Source: Schlesneria sp. (GTDB taxonomy: Bacteria; Planctomycetota; Planctomycetia; Planctomycetales; Planctomycetaceae). Taken from it: 7,806 bases of DNA. The notes beneath the pieces are model-generated. The model worked only from the letters and a program-made list of their open reading frames with translations. It was not told the origin of the DNA and ran no database searches. The stretch spans positions 1-7,806 of the forward strand of contig JANXOO010000768.1 of NCBI GenBank assembly GCA_025353525.1, given 5' to 3'. Positions 1 to 6,934 of this stretch are shown here, in pieces (positions within the stretch are counted from its first letter, which is position 1; the number at the start of each line of letters is the position of its first letter). The position numbers and the translations under genes are program-made.

Positions 1-2001
<2,001 letters not shown>

Positions 2002-2068
2002 TGTTCGTTGCGCCTTCGGAATTCGGCTAAATGAAAGCTCAAATCTTTTCCTCGTTACATAAGTTGCT

Positions 2069-2167
2069 CTAAGTCAGGATGGCTTGCAAGTGCGGTCGCT
2101 GGGCTTTTTTCTGCAGTCGCGAATAGTATTCGAAACTGGACCGGTCTTCAGGGCCTGCCTCAGTCAT
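2069..2167 (-). CDS. Possible 32-residue small protein with strong Shine-Dalgarno
   Basis: A short minus-strand ORF starts at ATG 2165-2167 and ends at TAG 2069-2071. It is preceded by GGAGGG (2172-2177 on the complement) four bases before the ATG, the strongest ribosome-binding site I see in the window. The peptide begins [19 protein letters not shown] and continues with a basic stretch KKAQRPH before ending QAILT. It is mostly polar, with no signal peptide or membrane segment, and could form a short amphipathic helix. I do not recognise it. It lies about 70 bases upstream of the cytochrome start and on the same strand, so it could be a leader peptide, a free small protein, or the 5' remnant of a truncated gene. 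The call rests on the ribosome-binding site and plausible composition only; chance is a real alternative. Confidence 0.3.
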   Translation of the reverse strand: MTEAGPEDRSSFEYYSRLQKKAQRPHLQAILT

Positions 2168-2504
2168 CTTTCCCTCCAGGAAAGTAGCAACACTATCGGA
2201 GCGCCCCCCGTATTCGCGGTTTTCTGAACGGCCCGATCGGAGACTTCCCCGCAAGCGGGCGAGACGCGCCCACCGACGAACCGGTTTAAAGCTCTCTTCC
2301 GAACCTTGACGGGAGGAATTTCAGCCGCCCGCCTCATCCGTTCCAAACTCCACGGTCGGGTTGCTGTTTTCCCGCCGAAACCGTGAGCAAGTCCAATGCC
2401 CACTATTCTGCCGCAATCCGACAATGCAGTTGGTTGACCGATTCGTATTGAAAATCCCATCGATTGCGATGCGAGCTTTGGCCTCAAACGCCGTTGCGTT
2501 GATT
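2168..2504. other. Stretch with no recognisable gene
   Basis: All frames here give only compositionally odd translations (Arg/Ser/Pro rich, no family motifs), typical of antisense or non-coding GC-rich DNA. The only local structure I see is a small inverted repeat, CCCG-CAAG-CGGG at about 2248-2259. No promoter, tRNA or terminator is convincing. Since it adjoins a degraded transposase fragment, it may be decayed mobile-element or gene sequence, but nothing in it identifies the source. Confidence 0.5.
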
Positions 2505-2777
2505 TCAGGCAAAGGCGTTGCGGCTGCGGGAGATGTCGTGAATCGATCGGCGGTTGCGCCGGCTTGCTTCTGTTTGCAGGATTTCCGCCCGACCTGCCGC
2601 TCGGTGAAACCAGTGACCAAAGTTCTTGACCGTGTGGAACCAGGTGTCGCTCGATACGCCGAACCGTTGCAGAATCGGAGAAAGTTCCCTGGGAATCGCG
2701 CCGTACTTGTTTTTCCTCGTCTGCCAGGCCGTCCAATCGAGCCACTGTGGCTGTTTCTCAGCCAATTCGGAAGCAGA
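2505..2777 (-). pseudogene. Degraded C-terminus of a REP-associated-transposase-like protein
   Basis: A 90-codon minus-strand frame, closed upstream by TGA at 2778-2780, ends in a normal-looking TGA at 2505-2507. It reads WLDWTAWQTRKNKYGAIPRE, then LSPILQRFGVSSDTWFHTV, FGHWFHRAAGRAE and a final SRSRNAFA. From memory this matches the C-terminal tail of planctomycete proteins annotated as REP-associated tyrosine (Y1, IS200-like) transposases. There the pattern is LLDWTGRQ, GAIP, LAPIL.RLG, W...V..FG..F..AAGR and SR.AF. The Y1 catalytic domain with its HUH motif is absent, and the in-frame stop lies where the tail should join it. Two usually conserved positions in the last segment look changed (RRSIHD where RRW.HG would be expected). 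I therefore call a decayed remnant with no ATG in frame (TTG at 2765 is the nearest start-like codon). The family assignment rests on recalled patterns and should be checked by a profile search. Confidence 0.5.
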
Positions 2778-2850
2778 TCAGGCGTGCCTGCGCAAGCGAC
2801 AGAATGGGATCGCGGTGGCGACAGGGGAATATCAGCACTCAAATTGATAT

Positions 2851-2866
2851 TGCCTGAATTCAGGCA
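2851..2866. repeat. Perfect 16-bp palindrome
   Basis: TGCCTGAATTCAGGCA is a perfect inverted repeat with no spacer. It lies 91-106 bases upstream of the ATG of the small secreted protein at 2957, and just outside the transposase remnant. Such a site could be an operator for a dimeric regulator or part of a mobile-element end. Its half TTCAGGCA recurs at 2504-2511, at the other end of the remnant. Confidence 0.5.
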
Positions 2867-2916
2867 GACAGCTTCAATGGTCCGCGTGATATGCACAAGC
2901 CGATCTTCCGACGCTC

Positions 2917-2935
2917 GAATCGGCTACAGCGATTC
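2917..2935 (+). promoter_or_regulatory. Possible leader hairpin
   Basis: GAATCG and CGATTC form a perfect 6-bp stem around a 7-base loop (GCTACAG). It ends 21 bases before the ATG at 2957 and 8 bases before its Shine-Dalgarno. If the transcript starts upstream it would fold in the 5' leader. No T-tract follows, so it is not a terminator. A stem this short can arise by chance. Confidence 0.25.
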
Positions 2936-2943
2936 CACTTATC

Positions 2944-2949
2944 AGGTGA
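2944..2949 (+). promoter_or_regulatory. Shine-Dalgarno deciding the start at 2957
   Basis: AGGTGA lies seven bases before ATG 2957. It favours this start over the in-frame ATG at 2891, which has no such site and would put a charged 22-residue extension in front of a clean signal peptide. Confidence 0.6.
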
Positions 2950-2956
2950 ACGTAAC

Positions 2957-3493
2957 ATGAGCTTTCGATTTTCGACCTTGGCGACGGGTGTGTTGGTCGT
3001 CGTAGCAGTTGTCCTGATGGCTAGCCGCGGTTGGGCGCATTTTTATGAGCTTGGTCCTTCGAAGAACGAGTGGGGGTTGAAGTACGATTGCGAGGTGACT
3101 GCCACAAATGAGGACAAGCTGAACGTCCTCTTCACACTCGCTGATCAAGGGAGACTCAAGCCGATTTATTCGGTCAGCGTGGTTGCTTTCAGCGATCTGA
3201 GAAGAGATGGCGGCCGCACGTATCTCCTGAATACGAAAATCGATTTGAAACCGACTGAGGACGGCAAACTCACCGGGCAAGTGCAGATCGGTAAGGAATT
3301 TGCCGACCGCGCCATGATTCGGATCCTCACCACAATTTTTGACGGCAAGCCGCAACCGGCCGGGGCGAGGTACTTTCAAATTCCGCTAACGAAGTTCCTG
3401 AAGAAAGCCCCGGCGGCAGCTTCGTCCAAAGCGCCATCATCCAAACCGTCATCATCCATCGCGTCACCGCCAGATTCGAAAGTCACGAAGTAA
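2957..3493 (+). CDS. Small secreted protein of unknown function
   Basis: This 178-residue protein has a classic signal peptide: MSFRF, a hydrophobic core at 8-22 and probable cleavage after A27 (SRGWA before HFYELG). The mature part, about 28-149, alternates charged and hydrophobic residues as in a beta-rich domain (YSVSVVAFSDL, TKIDLKPTEDGKLTGQVQIG, ARYFQIPLTKF). It has a single Cys (C64, near the start of the mature domain), no haem motif and no transmembrane segment after the signal. Residues from about 150 to 178 are a Ser/Pro/Ala/Lys tail (KAPSSKPSSS and similar), probably disordered and perhaps contacting the envelope. I do not recognise a family. The gene stands alone, converging on the minus-strand regulator 148 bases downstream, and shows no operon partner. 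The real-gene call is firm on signal peptide, ribosome-binding site and composition; the function is unknown. Confidence 0.82.
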   Translation: MSFRFSTLATGVLVVVAVVLMASRGWAHFYELGPSKNEWGLKYDCEVTATNEDKLNVLFTLADQGRLKPIYSVSVVAFSDLRRDGGRTYLLNTKIDLKPTEDGKLTGQVQIGKEFADRAMIRILTTIFDGKPQPAGARYFQIPLTKFLKKAPAAASSKAPSSKPSSSIASPPDSKVTK

Positions 3494-3641
3494 AGAGCGC
3501 CGCATGCCCTGAGCAGTATCGAGTCGCCTCGGACGGTTCGTGGCCGGACGCAGGGGACACAGTTAAACCCGAGCCCCTTGATTTTGCGCCCGGATCAGGA
3601 GTTCAGGCTTGAGCCGGACTTCTGTTCCGGAAAAGAACCCG

Positions 3642-4544
3642 TCAAAGCGGGAGTAACTCGCGGAAACGGTTTCGCCGCAAAGTGACTTCGTTTCCTGTCG
3701 TGTTGTAGGCAACATCGTCCATAAACGTCTTCATCAACATCACGCCTCGCCCGAAGGGTCGCGCAAGGTTTTCGGAGTCGGTCGGATCCGGAAGTGTCGA
3801 CTGGTCGAATCCGGTTCCGTCATCGCGAATCACGAATGTAGCATCCCGTCTGTTCAAACGGATCGAGACATGAATTTTTCGCTGACTCCACGGGCTCGCA
3901 AGGCGACGTTCTTCTGCGAGATTATAGAAGAGCTGGTGGTCCTGCTCTTTCAGTTCCGAATGCACCTCAAGATTGCCATGGTACATAGCATTAAGCAGTG
4001 CCTCTTCCAGAGCCGTTCCGATCCGCAGCCGGTCAGTGCGCTCGAGTCCCCATGTCTCCGACAGAATCAGTTGCAAGTGCCTTGAAAGTGCCATCAACAA
4101 ATGGACGTCATTGTCGAGTGAGTAGGTTTCAAACCGCTCCCCCAATCCGTCCATCATTTCCGAGTGCTTCCGACTTTCCTGCATCGCGGCCAGAATCCGG
4201 CGCACGGTATCAGTGAGCATTGATGCCAAAGACCGTTTCGGAACGTAGCTCGATGCCCCCGACTGCAAGGCATTGATCGCGATTTCTTCACTGCCCTTTG
4301 ATGTCATGACAACGACCGGCACGTTCGAGTGGCGTTTGTGGAGTGCGGCGATCAGCTCCAGACCGTTCATTTCCGGCATCAGCATGTCGGTCACGATGAC
4401 GTCGGGTTCCGACAAATCGACCGTTGACAGCGCTTCGGTCCCGTTGGAAACTTCGACGACGTTCCAGCCAGGCTCGCGTTTCAGCAATCTGGCAGCCAGG
4501 GTCCTGTCGACGGCGGAATCGTCGACCACGAGGATCGTCGGCAT
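3642..4544 (-). CDS. Response regulator fused to RsbW-type ATPase (REC-HATPase)
   Basis: This 300-residue cytoplasmic protein has two domains. Residues 1-120 are a receiver: MPTILVVDDS with D8/D9, phospho-acceptor D53 (VTDMLMPEMNG), T81 and K103 (VPKRS), all key residues present. Residues about 140-295 form a GHKL ATPase of the anti-sigma/serine-kinase type (HATPase_c_2, as in RsbW and SpoIIAB). It shows an N box EEALLNAMYHGN (180-191), G1 box DDGTGF (241-246) and G2-like GRGVMLMKTFMDD (265-277). A 30-residue insert, about 195-225, follows the N box. There is no HisKA dimerisation helix with a phosphorylatable His, so a classical sensor kinase is unlikely. Phosphorylation of D53 by a separate kinase would plausibly control ATP-dependent phosphorylation or binding of an anti-sigma-factor antagonist or sigma factor; no such partner is in the window. 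The start is fixed, since an upstream in-frame ATG runs straight into TGA. Confidence 0.9.
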   Translation of the reverse strand: MPTILVVDDSAVDRTLAARLLKREPGWNVVEVSNGTEALSTVDLSEPDVIVTDMLMPEMNGLELIAALHKRHSNVPVVVMTSKGSEEIAINALQSGASSYVPKRSLASMLTDTVRRILAAMQESRKHSEMMDGLGERFETYSLDNDVHLLMALSRHLQLILSETWGLERTDRLRIGTALEEALLNAMYHGNLEVHSELKEQDHQLFYNLAEERRLASPWSQRKIHVSIRLNRRDATFVIRDDGTGFDQSTLPDPTDSENLARPFGRGVMLMKTFMDDVAYNTTGNEVTLRRNRFRELLPL

Positions 4545-4697
4545 CAGTCAATCTCACATTGGAACGGAGTTTTCTGTCTCGTCAATTGTGGTTGATCCGG
4601 TACTACAGCGCACCTGACCTCAATCGCAGGCTCAGTTAACGGCATTGGCAGAAAGGATACGGTCTGGCTTTCACCGCGTGAAGTCCGGGTCGCGATT

Positions 4698-4710
4698 GGT
4701 TATCGTAACC
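4698..4710. promoter_or_regulatory. Small inverted repeat in divergent intergenic region
   Basis: GGTTA-TCG-TAACC lies 58 bases upstream of the aldolase start, between the divergent regulator and aldolase genes. Its position suits an operator for either promoter, but with 5-bp arms it is only a candidate. No convincing -35/-10 pair is visible in the 223-base intergenic region on either strand. Confidence 0.2.
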
Positions 4711-4767
4711 GTTTCGGGACTAATGTGAATCCCTGGCCGAACGGATTTTTCTCGTGGATAAAAGCAG

Positions 4768-5550
4768 ATGCCCTCTCTCAAACAGCGATTGAACGACGGA
4801 GAATTTGTCAGGATTTGCGGAGTGGGACGGATGCCGCACCACAATCTGATCCACATTATTGGTATGAGTGGCGGATTTCACGGAGTCTGGTTCGATATGG
4901 AGCACGTGGGTCTTTCGTCTCACGAACTCGAAATTGTCACAATGGCGGCTCGCGAGCACGGGCTCGACACGTTTTGCCGGGTCGCTCCTACCGATTATGC
5001 GACTGTCACCCGATGTCTGGAAGCGGGCTCGAGCGGAGTTATGGCGGCTCAGATCTTCAGTGCGAAGCAAGCCGAAGAATTCGTGCAATGGTCCAAGTTT
5101 GCTCCGCGCGGATGGCGAGGCCTGAATACCGGCGGGTGGGACGCGAAATTCACGATGATTCCTGCCGCAGACTTCACTCACAAGGCCAACAAAGAATCGT
5201 TTGTCGCAATTCAGATCGAGACTCTTTCTGCGGTCGAGCAGTGCCACGAAATTGCTGCCATTGATGGCGTCGATGCGTTGTTTGTGGGGCCGTCAGACCT
5301 CAGTCAAAGCCTTGGTGTGACTGGACAGTTCTTTCACGAAAAGTGCCTGGCCGCGATCGACCGGGTTTCCAAGGCCTGTCGAGATGCCGGTAAGCCATGG
5401 GCGGCGGTGACATTCAACGCTCAGCATGCCGCTATGCTGGTGGACAAGGGTTGCCGGATGCTTTCGCCGACAAATGATATCAGAATCGCCGTTGCCGGAG
5501 TGAATACCGTCAAAGGGGAATTTGCGGACCTGTTTTCAATTAATCCTTGA
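4768..5550 (+). CDS. HpcH/HpaI-family aldolase (class II, metal-dependent)
   Basis: This 260-residue protein is full length for the family (about 250-270). These TIM-barrel enzymes cleave or form 2-oxo-acid aldols, such as 4-hydroxy-2-oxoheptanedioate or 2-dehydro-3-deoxyglucarate, releasing pyruvate with a divalent metal. The signature motifs are in order. GVWFDMEHVGLS holds the probable base H46; FCRV holds R71, which would bind substrate carboxylate. AIQIET holds metal ligand E151, and LFVGPSDLSQSLG holds metal ligand D177. The loop GVMAAQIFSAKQAEEF followed by KFAPRGWRGLN (108-120) corresponds to the GVMVP...PP.G.RG region; having AAQ instead of VP suggests a subgroup away from HpaI and GarL. 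The actual substrate cannot be read from sequence. The start is fixed by an in-frame TAA six bases upstream of the ATG; the ribosome-binding site is weak. There are no catabolic neighbours, so pathway context is missing. Confidence 0.9.
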   Translation: MPSLKQRLNDGEFVRICGVGRMPHHNLIHIIGMSGGFHGVWFDMEHVGLSSHELEIVTMAAREHGLDTFCRVAPTDYATVTRCLEAGSSGVMAAQIFSAKQAEEFVQWSKFAPRGWRGLNTGGWDAKFTMIPAADFTHKANKESFVAIQIETLSAVEQCHEIAAIDGVDALFVGPSDLSQSLGVTGQFFHEKCLAAIDRVSKACRDAGKPWAAVTFNAQHAAMLVDKGCRMLSPTNDIRIAVAGVNTVKGEFADLFSINP

Positions 5551-5588
5551 GCGTTCGGTTAAATCACAGGTGGTTTGTGCTTAACGGC

Positions 5589-5627
5589 CACGGGTTCACA
5601 CAGAGAAATCGTCCCGCGATTCCCGTG
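5589..5627 (+). other. Bulged hairpin downstream of the aldolase gene
   Basis: Two nested stems share a continuous 3' side: AATCG(5607-5611)/CGATT(5617-5621) with loop TCCCG, and CACGGG(5589-5594)/CCCGTG(5622-5627). A 12-base bulge sits on the 5' arm. It begins 38 bases after the aldolase stop and is followed by TCATTTTCTG, which is only mildly T-rich. It could be a 3'-end structure or weak terminator for the aldolase; a long T-tract is absent. Confidence 0.3.
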
Positions 5628-5712
5628 TCATTTTCTGAAAAGGGCACGGTTGCGGGGCTTTGCGGGAATCTGAATATGAAGAAGATGCCAGCTTTTTGAC
5701 CGTTCAAATTGC

Positions 5713-5742
5713 TTGACCTGTTCATTCTTCCAAACGTAGTAT
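5713..5742 (+). promoter_or_regulatory. Candidate sigma-70-type promoter
   Basis: TTGACC (5713-5718) and TAGTAT (5737-5742) are separated by 18 bases, a good match to housekeeping -35 and -10 boxes. They lie about 70 bases upstream of the secreted Gly/Tyr-rich protein at 5812. A second TTGACC 17 bases upstream (5696-5701) makes a direct repeat in front of it. Planctomycete promoter consensus is poorly defined, so this rests on resemblance alone. Confidence 0.45.
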
Positions 5743-5811
5743 TTAAGGCAGCGAACGACGAGCGGTTACGTTTCCGTCCAACGGTTTCGCAATTTTCATG
5801 GGGGCAATTCG

Positions 5812-6786
5812 ATGAAATCGATTAAAATGCGAGTGGGTCTGGCAATTCTGTTTTTACTTGGATCGGGACACGTGGCTTCCGAATCACAGGCGGCCGGGCC
5901 TGTGACGTCCCAGCAGGCGATGAGCGGAGTTCAATCCGCATTGACTGAAGCCAGCGTGGGATGGCACCGATGGCACGGCGGTTTCCGGCATGGTGGCTTC
6001 GGGTATGGTGGCTTCGGGTATGGAGGATACGGGTATGGGGGATACAACCGATATCGCAGCTTTGGTTACGGTGGTTACGGTGGATACGCGGGTTATGGCT
6101 ACGCGCGCCCGAGGATTTATAGTTATCCGTCCTACGGGTATTCCGGAGTGCGTTATGGTGGCCCGGCATATTATTCCGGCTACAGCTATGCGTCACCCTA
6201 CCAGAGCTCGAACGGATGTGGATGCGCCTCCTACTCGCCCGTGACATACAGCGTTTCGAGCTATTCGTATCCGTCTCAGCCCGTTGTTTACACGTCTCAG
6301 GTTTACTCCTCGCCGTCGTATTCGACGCCTGTTTACTCGACATCAGCGTATGCATCACCCGTTTATACGACGACCGCGCCAGTTTATTCGTCGTCCAGAT
6401 ACGCCGCTCCAGCGACGTATGGAAATCCGAGCTACAATTACAGTTCGCCGGTGTATACGCCGACTTACCAGACTCCGACGGTGACTCCGTCATCTAATTA
6501 CGCGGCACCGGTTTCGGCACCGTATCCGGCCCCTCCAGTGGAGTATGCTCCGCCATCCGCCTACCGGGCACCGATCGCGGTGGCACCGTTGTCAGTGGCG
6601 AGTGTCTCACAGCAGGTCGTTCCTGCACGGCCGGTGGCGATACAGCCCTCAATCAGTCTGATCGCGTATTCGACTCCCACAGCGTACAACGGAGCCACAC
6701 ACGCGAACTATGTCCCAGCAACCCGCTTCAGTTATTCAGCCGTCGCTCCATTGGCGTCGCGGATGAGTTATGCGAGCGCGTGGTAG
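5812..6786 (+). CDS. Secreted Gly/Tyr/Ser/Pro-rich low-complexity protein
   Basis: This 324-residue protein has a signal peptide (MKSIKMR, core VGLAILFLLGSG, probable cleavage near A27-A28). The mature chain is zoned. Residues 51-60 are Trp/His rich (WHRWHGGFRH), 61-78 carry tandem GGFGY/GGYGY, and 81-130 are YGGYGGY-like. A lone CGC pair (C136, C138) follows. Residues 140-235 are built on a loose PVYS/SPVYT/SYST repeat, 235-290 are Pro/Ala/Val rich, and the end is SYASAW. No enzymatic domain is visible. The composition recalls silk, eggshell or glycine-rich structural proteins, where tyrosines can be cross-linked; an extracellular matrix, holdfast or envelope role is inference. Purine-rich GGGGG lies seven bases before the ATG. 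The gene has its own promoter-like sequence and an intrinsic terminator, so it is monocistronic. Frame is supported by the signal peptide and by synonymous third-base change across repeats. Confidence 0.85.
   Translation: MKSIKMRVGLAILFLLGSGHVASESQAAGPVTSQQAMSGVQSALTEASVGWHRWHGGFRHGGFGYGGFGYGGYGYGGYNRYRSFGYGGYGGYAGYGYARPRIYSYPSYGYSGVRYGGPAYYSGYSYASPYQSSNGCGCASYSPVTYSVSSYSYPSQPVVYTSQVYSSPSYSTPVYSTSAYASPVYTTTAPVYSSSRYAAPATYGNPSYNYSSPVYTPTYQTPTVTPSSNYAAPVSAPYPAPPVEYAPPSAYRAPIAVAPLSVASVSQQVVPARPVAIQPSISLIAYSTPTAYNGATHANYVPATRFSYSAVAPLASRMSYASAW
5992..6036 (+). repeat. Three 15-bp tandem units coding GGFGY/GGYGY
   Basis: Two identical copies of GGTGGCTTCGGGTAT (5992-6006, 6007-6021) are followed by a diverged GGAGGATACGGGTAT (6022-6036) and a partial fourth unit. 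They encode residues 61-75 of the secreted protein. The identical pair suggests recent slippage duplication; the third differs by three bases. Confidence 0.85.
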
Positions 6787-6846
6787 AGGGATCGATCACT
6801 GCGACCTCCAGAGTTAATCGCAGCATGTAACGAGTCAACAATCATC

Positions 6847-6883
6847 AACCCGGCCCGAAAATCTTCGGGTCGGGTTTTTGTTT
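6847..6883 (+). terminator. Intrinsic (rho-independent) terminator
   Basis: AACCCGGCCCGAA (6847-6859) and TTCGGGTCGGGTT (6864-6876) pair over 13 positions with one G-U, around the loop AATC. TTTGTTT follows. It lies 60 bases after the stop of the Gly/Tyr-rich secreted protein and must serve that gene. The A-rich 5' side is weak, so efficient bidirectional action is less likely. Confidence 0.88.
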
Positions 6884-6934
6884 GCCCTCGTCACACCTGC
6901 GGTCGCTAAAAAAGGGCGACTAGCACCGCAACTC

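Noticed and set aside
2164..2960. Overlapping frames of about 190-200 codons on both strands across 2164-2960
   Set aside because: Translations are Arg/Ser/Pro-rich without motifs, and they overlap the better-supported transposase remnant frame. They look like stop-poor shadows in GC-rich DNA.
3613..3629. Inverted repeat CCGGA/TCCGG between the convergent genes
   Set aside because: Five-bp stem followed by A's rather than T's on the plus strand; not a credible terminator for either gene.
3631..3651. Hairpin CCCG/CGGG followed by TTCTTTT at the 3' end of the response regulator (minus strand)
   Set aside because: A stem of only four pairs, with the stop codon in the loop, is too weak to call as an intrinsic terminator.
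4720..5264. Frames of about 175-180 codons on both strands inside the aldolase region
   Set aside because: They overlap the aldolase, which carries all catalytic motifs in order at full length.
5798..5815. Five-codon upstream ORF (ATG GGG GCA ATT CGA TGA) overlapping the start at 5812
   Set aside because: The G-run most simply serves as the ribosome-binding site; the upstream ATG has no site of its own. Translational coupling is possible but unsupported.
5822..6493. A 223-codon minus-strand frame opposite the Gly/Tyr-rich protein
   Set aside because: Antisense of a repetitive GC-rich gene; Ser/Arg/His-rich nonsense composition and no ribosome-binding site. The plus strand has a signal peptide, ribosome-binding site and terminator.
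5992..6780. Repeats in the secreted protein gene considered as a CRISPR or non-coding repeat array
   Set aside because: Units are in frame multiples of three, encode Gly/Tyr or Pro-Val-Tyr-Ser motifs, and vary mostly at synonymous or conservative positions, so they are coding repeats.
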